Positions 10,965-20,529 of a stretch of DNA of 64,000 nt are shown here, in pieces. Each line of letters opens with the position of its first letter. Position 1 is the stretch's first letter. This stretch comes from Ailurus styani (taxonomy: Eukaryota; Chordata; Mammalia; Carnivora; Ailuridae), in assembly GCA_002007465.1 (NCBI GenBank), contig LNAC01000348.1:1629178-1693177 (forward strand), written 5' to 3'. The notes below the pieces were generated by a model, which saw only the letters and a program-made list of their open reading frames with translations, was not told where the DNA came from and searched no databases. Both the position numbers and the translations under genes were made by a program.

Positions 10965-11610
10965 GTGGGCCTCCCTGTCTTGTTCCTTGATGTTGAATTT
11001 GTCAAATGCTGCTTCTGCACTAATTGAGATGATATGATTTTTGCCTTCATTCTGTCATTTTATTTCTTATTGAAGTATAGTTGACATACAATGTTATATT
11101 ACTTTCAGGTATACTACATAGTAATTTGAGGATTTCATACATCATGCTATGATCTCTGCAAGTGTAGCTACCATCTGTCACTATACAATGCTATTATAAT
11201 ATCATTGATATATTCCCTATGCTGTATCTTTTATCCCTGTAATTTATTCACTGCATAACTGGAAGCCTGTATCTCCCACTACTCTTCACTCATTTTGTCC
11301 ATCCTCCCAACCTAATTATTTTGTTCCTTTCTTGATCATATTCTTTGATGTACAGAAGTTTTTTCATTTGCTAAATTCCAATTTATCTATTTGTTGTTGT
11401 TGTTGTTGTTTGGGGTTTTCTCCAAGACTACGAATATTTATATTTCCTTCTAAGAGTTTTATAGTTTTAGCTCTTACATTTAGGTCTTTGATCCATTTGG
11501 AATTAATTTTTGTATATGGTATAGAGTTAGAGGTCCAACCTCATTCTTGTGCCTAGAGAAACCTGGGATTGATCTGTGTGTCTCTTCCTGTGCCAGCATC
11601 ACACTGTCTT

Positions 11611-11640
11611 GATTGCTGTAGTTTTGATTGCTGTAGTTTT
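11611..11640. repeat. 15-bp tandem duplication
   Basis: GATTGCTGTAGTTTT is present twice in direct tandem inside the L1 fragment, where consensus L1 has one copy. Confidence 0.9.
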
Positions 11641-11665
11641 GAAGTAAGTTTTAAAATCAGGAAGT

Positions 11666-11721
11666 GTGAGTCTCCCAACTTTATTCTTCTTTTGTGAGTC
11701 TCCCAACTTTATTCTTCTTTT
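11666..11721. repeat. 28-bp tandem duplication
   Basis: A 28-bp unit starting GTGAGTCTCCCAACTTTATT occurs at 11666-11693 and again at 11694-11721 without visible change, inside the L1 fragment. Confidence 0.9.
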
Positions 11722-13007
11722 TTAAGATTGTTTTGGCTATTCTGGTCCTTTGCATTTCCATATGAATTTTAGAACGAGCTTGTCAATTTCTATAAAAAAT
11801 AAAGTCAGCTGGGATTTTAAAAGGAATTAGGCTGATTCAATTTAGGAGATATAGCAATCTGAAAATACTAAGTTTTCCAAACCATGAACAAGGGATCTTT
11901 TCATTTATCTAGGTCTTCTTTAATTTCATTCCATGAGTGTTTTGCAGTCCTTAAGGCACCTTTCTAGTAGTTCTGTTGTTAAACTTATTCCTACATATTC
12001 TATTTTTATGTTATTGTAAGTAAAAATACCCCCTTAATTTCAGTTTCAGTTTGTTGCTAGTGTGTAAAATACACCTGATTTTTGCATATTGATCTTGTAT
12101 ACTGCACCACTGCTAAACCTGTTTTTTTACATCTGTTAGTTTTTTGGTGGATTCCTTAGGATTTTCTCTACAGAAGATCATGTCATCTGCAAACAGTTTT
12201 ACTTCTTTCTTCCATCTGGATACTCTTCATTTCTTTTTGGAGCTTAATTGTTGAGGAGAGAACTTCCAGGACAACATAGAATAGAAGTAGCAAGAGTGAA
12301 CATTCTTATCTTGTTCCTAATCTTAGGGGGAAAGACTTCAGTCCTTCATCATTAAGCAGGATGTCAGCTATGGATTTTTCATAGATAACTTTTATCAATA
12401 TGAGGAAGTTCCATTCCTAGTATGCTGAGTGTTTTTATCATGAAAATGTGTTGGATTTTTGTCAAATGTTTTTTCTGCATTTGCTGAGATGATCATGTGG
12501 TTTTGTCCTTTATTATGTTAATATACTCTATTACATTGATAGATTTTTGTTTTCACGGGCTAAATCCCACCTGATCGTGATGTGTACTTCTTTTTGTCTG
12601 CGGGATTCTGTCTGGATTGAAATTTGTATGTCTGTATTCAGAAGAGATGTTGGTCTGGAGTTTTGTTTTCTTGTGAAATATTTATCTATTTTTGCTATCA
12701 GGGTACTACTGACCTCTTACAATGAATAGGAAGTGCTGTCTTATCTGTTTTTCAGAATGGTTTGCAAAGAATTAGTTTTAATTCTTCTTTAAATCATTGG
12801 TATAATTCATCAGTGAAACCATCCAGTACTGGGCTGTGTGTGTAGTGGGGGCGTAGAGATTTTTGATTACTAATTCTGTCTTTATTTGTTTCGGATCTGT
12901 TAGATTTTCTATTTCTTCTTGACTCAGTTTTGGTACTTTGCATCTTTCTAGGAATTTCTAGAATAGTTGTGCTTCCAGTATTAAGTTCCTTATTAGTTCA
13001 AATCCAG

Positions 13008-13103
13008 TTTTTTGGACTGGATACATATAAATTCTGTGTAGTGGGCATGATGGTAACTAAAGGCCAGGTGAGCCAATGGCATGTTAGAAGGTATTATACA
13101 GGT
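13008..13103. repeat. Direct repeat copy A (unknown family, about 95 bp)
   Basis: Starts TTTTTTGGACTGGATACATA. It aligns almost without gaps to 13917-14010, at about 65-70% identity by eye, with most differences being transitions. The two copies bracket a sense L1 fragment. Confidence 0.65.
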
Positions 13104-13109
13104 AATACT

Positions 13110-13910
13110 ATCTAAAATCACAAGGTTAACAATAGTCAGATTTAAAGGAAAGTAGTCTAAATAAACAAATTAAAAGGCAGAGACTGCCAAAATAAACAGG
13201 CAAGGCCCAACTATAAACATCCTACAAGAAATGCATTTTAAATCTAAAGCAAAAGGTTTAATGTTAGAATAACGGGGAAAAAAGATATCACATGCTAACA
13301 ATCAAAAGAAGTCAGAAGTGGTTATATTAATGTCAGACAAAGTAAATTTCAGAGCAAAGAATATTATCAGGGACAATGAAGGTCATGTCACAAAGGAGTC
13401 AACCCTTTATCATTATGAGTAGAGCATGAATAGGACATGAGCCCATGTCCTATAAATAGGACCTAACAACTCCAAATGTTTATGTATCTAAGAACAGAAC
13501 TTCAAAATATATGAAGCAAAAACTGAAAGAACTGTGAGGAGAAACAGGCAAATATGAAATTTCTACCTACTCTCTCAACAGAACAAGTAGAGATAAATTA
13601 ATAACTATATAAAAAACTTGAACAAAATTATTGAACAACCACAAAACCACAGAAGGCAAGTGTCCATGGAACACTTAACCAAGATAGATTATATTCTGGG
13701 CCATAAAATGAGTCTCAACAAATTTAAGAGGATTCAAGTCATACACGGTATGTGTTCTGACCACAACAGAATTAAATTAGAAATCAAAAATAAGGATTTA
13801 TGGAAAATCCCTCCAATATTTGCACACTAAATAACACTTTTAAATAATCTGTGGGCCAAAGAGTAACTCAAACTAGAAATTATTTTGAACTGAATGAAAA
13901 CGTAAACACA
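13110..13910 (+). mobile_element. L1 LINE fragment, ORF2 endonuclease end, sense
   Basis: Sense ORF2 phrases occur in order: AGTGGTTATATTAATGTCAG, ACATGAGCCCATGTCC-like text, ATATGAAGCAAAAACTGAAA, GGGCCATAAAATGAGTCTCA, CTGACCACAACAGAATTAAA. The last lies just 5' of where the antisense L1 to the left (11050-12985) stops, allowing for about 500 missing bases. This fits the inverted 5' half of a twin-primed L1. Confidence 0.87.
13618..13830 (+). pseudogene. L1 ORF2 endonuclease-domain remnant
   Basis: A 70-codon open frame keeps the family phrases KIDYILGHKMSLNKFKRI and SDHNRIKLEI. SDH is the conserved motif near the C-terminus of the apurinic-like endonuclease domain. The rest of ORF2 is absent, so there is no function. 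Confidence 0.8.
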
Positions 13911-13916
13911 AGTCAG

Positions 13917-14010
13917 GTATTTTGGACTGGACGCATGTAAATGCTGGGTGACGGGTAGCAGAGCAACCAGAGGCCAGGGGAACTGATGGTGTGACAGAAA
14001 GGACACAGGT
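13917..14010. repeat. Direct repeat copy B (unknown family)
   Basis: Starts GTATTTTGGACTGGACGCAT and pairs with copy A at 13008-13103. It lies directly after the sense L1 fragment ends and before the U6 pseudogene target site. Confidence 0.65.
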
Positions 14011-14111
14011 GTGTCCATCCAATAATGCAAGCCAAGCCCCTGCCTCTGGACCCTGACAACAGCAGCAGGGGACGCAGGAAAGGGCTTTCAGAAGCAGACT
14101 GTCTCATTGTG

Positions 14112-14208
14112 GCCTTTCTTCCCTCCTTTCCTTCCTTCTTTCCTAACTTCCTTCCATCCATCCATCCATCCATCCATCCATCCATCCATCCATCCATCCT
14201 TTCTTTCT
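14112..14208. repeat. Pyrimidine-rich and (ATCC)n microsatellite
   Basis: CCTT-rich sequence from 14112 leads into about 12 tandem ATCC units at 14153-14199. It probably grew from the poly(A) tail of the U6 chimera. It should be length-variable. Confidence 0.93.
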
Positions 14209-14352
14209 AAGTTAATATATTTATTACAGCAGGTCTTTAGTCAAAAGTAAGGAATGCTTCACGAATCTGCATGTCATCCTTGTGCAGGGGCCATGCTAAA
14301 CTTTTCTGTGTCATTCCCGTTTTATTAGCATATGAGCTGCTGAAGTGAGCAC
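14118..14352 (-). pseudogene. U6 snRNA retro-pseudogene fused to a poly(A)-RNA 3' end
   Basis: Read on the minus strand, U6 starts at 14352 with GTGCTCACTTCAGCAGCTCA and keeps AGCATGGCCCCTGCACAAGG and CAGATTCGTGAAGCATTCC, ending in a T run near 14243. After it come about 35 bases that are not U6, with an AATAAA signal (plus-strand 14220-14225). Then follows an A-rich tail that has grown into GGAT/AAGG microsatellite. The whole unit is flanked by CTCATTGTGGCCTTT (14103-14117) and CTCACTGTGGCCTTT (14352-14366), with an L1-endonuclease-like TT/AAAG target. U6 differs from consensus at many sites and lacks its upstream promoter elements, so it should be silent. The fusion shape fits L1 template switching. 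Confidence 0.88.
14220..14225 (-). promoter_or_regulatory. Fossil AATAAA poly(A) signal in the U6 chimera
   Basis: On the minus strand AATAAA lies about 11-15 bases before the A-rich tail. This is the expected spacing for a captured mRNA 3' end. Confidence 0.55.
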
Positions 14353-14369
14353 TCACTGTGGCCTTTAAA

Positions 14370-16095
14370 GCCTGGCTGCCCTTCTTTTGGCTACATGAAT
14401 GAATTAATTGCATTTCCCACTTATTCTCTTATATCTACTTCACATGAAGAAAAGAAACATTTCCACTTGAGGGCATACAGGATTTGTTAGTTTCTAACAA
14501 AGAACATTAGGGTAAAGTATCAACTATAGTCTGAGAAGTACTAATTCTGAATTACTGGATGGGTTTTTATTCATAATTTTAAAGCATTTTAACACACACA
14601 CAATTGTACACACACATATATGAGTCAAAACCATACAATTCAGGCAATAAGAAAAATCCCATGTTTCTGATATGCCACACAGTCCATAAAGTATATATAT
14701 TAATTCAAACCTATTTCCAGAAATCCTGACATAAAATGTTGATGCTTTGACTAGAAACTAGAGCATGTATATATAACAAAAACAAAAGAGGAAGTTTAAT
14801 ATTGAAAAGCTTTGGATGTAGGTGTTATAAAATAAAGTGTATTTCAATATTATGTGTCACAAAACAATCAAATAGGACATCTGATGTCAGACAAAATAAG
14901 TAAAACTTTTAAGTCTCTTCTGTTTTCTGAGTGAGATACATTCCCATGATATTCCTAATATTTAATATATTCTGAAAAGTAGAACAATTTAAAAGTGAAT
15001 TTTGCTTTTATTTCTAATTGTATTAAACAGTTACTCATTGATGTTTTAAAGGTCTTGTATGAATATAGACCTCTAGTTAATAAAAAGACATCTTTTATCA
15101 ATATGCTTATAATTCCCAAATCTTTTACTTCCTAGAAGTAGATTACATTGAACATATTAACTCATAAATGAAGCTATTCAAGCCAGAAACACTAGTTAGC
15201 TTGTGAAAGTGACAAGAATATACTAACATAATTAATAATATTTAGGGTCATTCAGCAGGGTCCTACAGGAAGCTAGATAGGGCAGGGTGATGTCATTGGA
15301 AGGGGTAGGGTGGGGAGGAATGAGCAGAGGGAATTGTCTCATCCTCTAGTTAGTCAGAGATTTTATAATCAAAGGATAAATCATTGGAGCTTGGGAGAGT
15401 CTGTTTTCATGGTTTCTGGGGAGCCATCCATAAGGACTGTGCAAAGTCCCACTGCACTCAGACTAAGGCAGCTCTGGACAGATGATGAGTATGCCAATAA
15501 AGGGGAGATGAGTACAGGCAGGAGAAGTGACAAGTCACAATTTGCTTATTTCTCAGGTTTCAAGGGCCTCTCTTTTAGGTCTTTCCAAGAATATGAGTGA
15601 TCAGAATGACAGAAATGTAGTGCCTACAAAACTAAGGTGTGTAACTACACACTTTCTGAAAGTTCATTAGAATCAGGATAGCATACAAATAGTTCTGTGC
15701 ATTAGCACGAGTCATTATGGTGCACTCCATGCCAATGCTTCCTGAATTAATGAAATTATGAGGTAAATTTCTACTGTTAAGAGCCAAATGACTTTTGACC
15801 TTTCCTGTTTCACTGAAAATAATTTAACCTAATAAAAATATCTCTAGGGAAATTGTTTAAATCTTAATATCACAAAGCCCAGGTTGGCACTTAATGAATT
15901 AAGAAACTGGAAAAGAGAAAGTCAAATTATTTACAAATCTTAATTTCCCCCCAAATCTCTTAAAGTGCCAGTATTAGATATAGTTCCAAAACATAAATTT
16001 GAAACCTTTGTTTTCTAAATTGTCATCCCAAGCATGTCATTTTTCTATAGGGCATCTAGTTTTTTCCAGTATGTTGAAAGTATGGGTGTATTAGG
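14370..16095. other. Unassigned sequence
   Basis: No gene, RNA gene or confident repeat is seen. Contents include a small CA/TA-rich patch near 14592-14622. A slightly GC-richer stretch at 15240-15600 has a 96-codon frame without recognisable motifs. Confidence 0.35.
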
Positions 16096-16099
16096 TAAG

Positions 16100-16572
16100 G
16101 CTCTGATATTTTGTAATATACCTCTGAAACGAAGTGACTTGGCTTCGAAACTTACTTAGCTGCCTATTGACAAAGATTCTCTCCTTAATCAAACTTCAGG
16201 CAGGCTCCTCTGAGCCTTCTGCTCAACTGGGCCCAAACTTTGGACTTCCCTTGTCTTTGCATTGCCCAGGTGTAGCGAGAATTTTACTAAGTCAGCTTAG
16301 TGAGAATCTCTCACCCCTGCCTTTTGCAAGACTCCTGCCAAGTTGGTTTAGCCAGCAATTCTCTCTTGCCTCTGATGCTTTCTCTTGGTAGTTTTTCATC
16401 CACCGAACCACAGCCTGCTCCTTAACTGTAAATCTCCACATTTCCTTTATGTATTCTGAGTTGAACACAATCTCTCTCCCTGACTGTAAAACCCCATGCT
16501 GTTTGTGCCCCTGAATAAAGTCTGTCTTACAATTCTTTAACATGTGTCAGAATAATTTTTTTTTCATTAACA
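16100..16572 (+). mobile_element. Probable solitary ERV LTR
   Basis: The block ends TCATTAACA, contains an AATAAA signal at 16514-16519 and continues with GTCTGTCTTAC, a common layout of gammaretrovirus-type LTR ends. The part TTGCCTCTGATGCTTTCTCT, then GTAAATCTCCACATTTCCTT, matches my memory of a mammalian ERV1 LTR class. No internal gag, pol or env is visible alongside. The start is approximate and the family is not named. Confidence 0.55.
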
Positions 16573-19107
16573 ATGTCCAGATAGTACCCTGACAGGGAAA
16601 GAGAGCTTCTTCAGAAGTTTATGAATGAGTCTCTTTTCTCTGGGACAAGATGGTTCTTAAGAAATGTCATTATGGGTAATTCTTCCCTTGAAGGTATTCT
16701 ATGTCCAGATTGGCAGCCAGAAAAGATGATCAATCACAGTGAGCTCAGCAGAAAGGAGCCCCTGAAATCCCAATCATTACCAGCATCTACGTGGCAAACT
16801 CTTCCCATTTCCTAGTTAAAATGTAATGTCCACAGCTACATGTCCTCAAAGGACATGTTCTTGGTAAATTATTTTGGCTGAGGTGGGCAAGTGGCTAAAA
16901 CCATTTTGAAACTGTTCCATGTTCAAACCCCTATGGGCCATGATTTGGGACCTTAAACATCATTATTCCGTGAGCTGGAGTAAAAGCAAGATTTTTATAA
17001 GAATCTTGTGCACGCCCACAGGCATTTAGCTCGGCCACCTAAGAACAAAGGTTGTTGTTGTTGTTGTTGTTTGGCTTTCATAAATGAAGGCTAACCAACA
17101 CCTTGTTAAAGCAGATGGTTCTGCAGCTAATAGACAGTCTAATTTGCTGGCGTCTCTATCTCAAATTGCCTGCCAGCCAGTGGTTATCATAAGTTAAGTT
17201 AAAGACGGCAACCTTCATTTTGTTATGAGCTCTTAGCTTCTCTAGACAGTCCTAACTTGCTTTTCTTTCATTCTTTCAAAAATTTACAGTATCTTATTGT
17301 ATTTTATGTATCCTTATAAAGAATACATAAAGTAAATAAATATAGGTAACTTCCAGTCACTTTTTAAAATTTACGAGGAAACAACCAAAAAAATAAGATA
17401 AAAAAGCCTACAAAACTTTCCCACAAAGTGTAAATATTTGGTGCTAATGAGCACAGTAGAGAAAACTGCTACTTATTGTGTTGTATCTAGAGCAAGGAGT
17501 ACTGAATAATGTATGAAATGAAAATCCCTAGTCCAAAGCCAGAAGAAGGCTTTTTCACAGCTTGCTTAAATATTCATTTTAAACATGGTACAAAAAAAGT
17601 CTTTTGTTTTTTTCTTGATTAGCCTTGGAAAAAGGCAAAAGGCAATTTGTTTTCAGAAACCATATTACATGGAATAGGAAAATGTTCTTTTAGCATTAAG
17701 TTTCTTAATCTCTCTTCACCTCCTTTCATTTAAAACATTTCCTCGTTTTGCCTCTTGAAAATATACTTGGCTTTTCTGAACCTAGAGATAATGCCTCAAC
17801 AGTTTTCTTAAAACAAACCAACCTAGCTTAGCAAGTATTTTGTGAACCCACACAATCACACAAAGAACTAGATGTTCTTTTAGATGTGTCCCATATCATT
17901 CCTGTCCCAAGTCAAACATCTGTGTGGTTACTGAAGGAAACTCCTCTTTATAAATGAAACTTCTTCATTTTTCCTACTTCAGCTCTATTTTCTCTTTGAT
18001 CCATATTAAGAGAGCTAAAAACCTGTACCATTCTTCCTTCTTTCTCCAAAAAGAAACAAACAGTTTCAGGTTCAAATAAATTGCACTGCATGAATGGCCT
18101 GCCAATGAGGTGGGACACTGGCACTAGCTTGCCCTACAGTGTAGGTAACAAAGGGACCCATTTGCCTGTAGAGAACTTAGGGCAATAACAATGACAACTA
18201 AAATTTGGTCTGCTTTTTATCACCCCCATGTAACAGTGATTTTAAATGTCAGTGATAAAAGACTCCTCCATGAAGAGGTAAACCACTCTCACCATGCCCC
18301 CAATTTGTTACACCCTTATATTGCACTGTTAAAAACCAGAAGACTCTTTTGCAATTTTCCTTTGGATTGGCATGGTAGTCTCTGACCGTATAATTGTCAA
18401 ATACAGGAAGAGACCACCAAATTAAAAAGTGGAATATTTGGTAAAAGTGAATGAAACCTTTAAGTTCCCTCCCAGGCTAATAATATCATTTCTGTGACAG
18501 CATGAGAACCTCTTCCTTTTTCATATTTGCTCCAAGTTTTCAGAGCTACTGGAATTCTGTAAACACTACCATCAATCAGTGAGAAACCAGGAGATGGAGA
18601 AAGAAATGCTCCATAATTTTACTAAGCCTTGAGGGAAGTGACTGAAATAAAACAAAAACTCAGGTCTTTCTTGCCTGTAACAGTCATTTTATGTATCTGT
18701 GCTGATAATTTCCTCAGTATTTCCTGCCTAGAGAGGCAGGATTTACTTTTTGAAAAAAAATCTTGAAATAAAAAATGAAGTTTCTATGAAAATGATATAT
18801 TACATTCACCATGCTATCTTGATCCCTCAATCTATCTTGGGTCAGGTCCTCTAAACCTAGTTCCATGCCTTTCTCCGTATTTTCCCAATTGATTTCCTTA
18901 TTGCTTAATTCAGCCATAGTAGCCCCATCCCCCCTTGATACATTTACACATATTCCAGTCATGTTTAGCCGTTACAACAGCTTTACAGGTGAGGTGAGAA
19001 AACTGATTTTCAGATGTTAAAATAATTTATTCTTGGTTGTATAAATAGTTAATGGCAAAACTGAAATTTGAAATTGGATTTGTTAAGATTTATACTTTTC
19101 CTCTTTT
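16573..19107. other. Unassigned sequence
   Basis: No gene is recognised. 16573-17270 is GC-richer than its surroundings and may be decayed ERV or another old repeat. A (TTG)n run sits at 17052-17072, and a hairpin-like TATGTATCCTTATAAAGAAT occurs near 17305. The rest is AT-rich unique DNA. Confidence 0.35.
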
Positions 19108-19327
19108 TTTATTTTCTTAAAGATTTTTTAAAAATTTACTTATTTGAGAGAGAGAGACAGTAAGCAAGAGCATACAAGCTCAGGGGGAGGGGGAGCAGAG
19201 GAAGAGGGGGAGGAAAAGCACACTCCCCACTGAGTGAGGAGCCCCGTACAGGGCTTCATCCCAGGACCCTGAGATCATTAGCTGAGCAGAAGGCAGATGC
19301 TTAACCTACTGAGCCACCCAGGTGCCC
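19108..19327 (-). mobile_element. CAN SINE, antisense
   Basis: Left A/T tail, AAATTTACTTATTTGAGAGA, GA-rich middle and right end CTACTGAGCCACCCAGGTGC. The duplication TTTTCCTCTTT (left, about 19097) and CTTTCCTCTTT (right, about 19336) supports the ends. Confidence 0.93.
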
Positions 19328-19329
19328 TT

Positions 19330-20360
19330 TTAAGTCTTTCCTCTTTGTCATGTTACCACCAAATCTTAGAACTCCACATGTTGCTTGAATCTAAAAGACA
19401 CCAACTAAAGACACCCATGGCAGCTGTATCCACTATAACCTTCCACCAATTCATTCACTTAACAAATACCTAAATATATAAATATAGGCACAATGCACAA
19501 CTAAGAATGGGGAATACGAAACTGGTTCATCCAGTCACTTCTGGTGGGTTATTCACATTCCTCTGAGATGTTAATTGTTCAGTTTTACAGACTGAAACAA
19601 TATTGGAATTGGCTAAATTTAAGCAATATGAAAAAAGAATATAATATAAAGCCATATGGTTCAGACAGGATAAGAATAATCCAGTTCATTAAGTGAGAAA
19701 CAGTTTCTACTTGATTTAAACCTTCAGTGGTAATTCTTCACTACAATGACTTCTAAAGACATATGGAAGATAGCTTTAAGTCCAGTCTTTGAAATAAGCA
19801 AAAGAATGATGGACTAATCTAGTTTCTCAAATTCCAATCATTTGCATACCACAGTCAAGATTTCTGCCTAAGTCTGTGTACCAGCTATATATTCTTTAAA
19901 TCAGTTTCTACTTAAAATATTTTAAAGGAAACTTTATATTGCTACTTTTCATGAAAAACTGATAATACAGAAATAGAAAGTAACTATAGAAATACAGTGA
20001 GACAGTCAGTAAGTTATATCAAGGTAGTTGCAATGGAAAGCTCTGAGCCTGAAGCTTGATCTACTCTTTGTGCAAAGGGAGGTTAGCAAGTGTTTGGCAG
20101 GTGTTAGAGACCTACTAGTTCTACACTAATTTTTCTATTGGAAATAATCAGAAGGATGGAAAGAGCATCTGAATGGAAGTAATTTTCTCATTACATGATT
20201 TAATGCTGTTTAACACTGTGTTTGTATCCCACCAAATATATTGCCTCTTGCAGACCACAGAGTTACATGTTCTAGACACGTGGGGATGTACAGTGAGTCA
20301 GGGGACTGTGAATGCGTTATGTGTGGAGAGAATTGTTGGAAGCAGATTCTAAGTCTGCAT
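19330..20360. other. Mostly unassigned; possible L2 tail at 19448-19545
   Basis: CAATTCATTCACTTAACAAA followed by GGCACAATGCACAACTAAGA resembles the antisense L2 3' tail. Otherwise no gene or repeat is recognised. Confidence 0.4.
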
Positions 20361-20364
20361 CTGA

Positions 20365-20520
20365 CATTTTTATTCATTCAATCATCAACTAATATGCACT
20401 AAACACCTCCCATGTATCAGTCATGGTGCTAAGAGCTGGGGATTCAATGGTAAGACCTTCACTTCAAAGAGAAAGTAAATTAGGTAAAAATGAAGAAGAT
20501 AATTATAATATAAACAAACT
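20365..20520 (-). mobile_element. L2 LINE 3' end, antisense
   Basis: TTTTATTCATTCAATCATCA, then AAACACCTCCCATGTATCAG and GTGCTAAGAGCTGGGGATTC are the reverse complement of the L2 3' end, in the right order. Confidence 0.75.
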
Positions 20521-20529
20521 GTGTTATAT

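Larger units (their letters stand above)
8640..11045 (-). mobile_element. L1MA/L1MB-type LINE, 3' UTR through ORF2, antisense
   Basis: The 3' UTR part (TTAGGTATACAACATAATGA, then CCTCTGGCAACCACCAGTCT) leads into ORF2 C-terminus at about 9060-9560 and the reverse-transcriptase region to about 10730. A SINE interrupts it at 10768-10964. It resumes at GGTGGGCCTCCCTGTCTTGT and ends near 11045. An older SINE lies at 10115-10256. The minus-strand frame at 9182-9370 keeps ORF2 phrases (SLWKTVWRFLKTF, PAIPLLGIYLK). A deletion is likely near 10985, where two ORF2 blocks are joined. Confidence 0.9.
11050..12985 (-). mobile_element. L1 LINE, 3' UTR and ORF2, antisense, with internal deletion
   Basis: A new 3' UTR begins on the left (TTGAAGTATAGTTGACATAC) and continues to about 11320. 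The sequence then jumps to ORF2 (GATGTACAGAAGTTTTTTCA). From there it follows ORF2 order: GTCTTTGATCCATTTGGAAT, ATGAATTTTAGAACGAGCTT, CATGTCATCTGCAAACAG, ATGATCATGTGGTTTTGTCC, and ends near ATCTTTCTAGGAATTTCTAG. A (TTG)n run lies at 11392-11411. It may form a twin-primed pair with 13110-13910. Confidence 0.88.

Noticed and set aside
13110..13910. Idea that this L1 piece is continuous with the L1 at position 1
   Set aside because: Its last bases match the ORF2 point where the window starts, but the two are 13 kb apart in the wrong order. The match reflects only where the window was cut.
14153..14199. CRISPR-like regular array
   Set aside because: It is a 4-bp microsatellite without spacers, in a mammalian genome.
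15310..15600. 96-codon plus-strand frame
   Set aside because: No recognised domain, splice context or conservation evidence; composition alone explains it.
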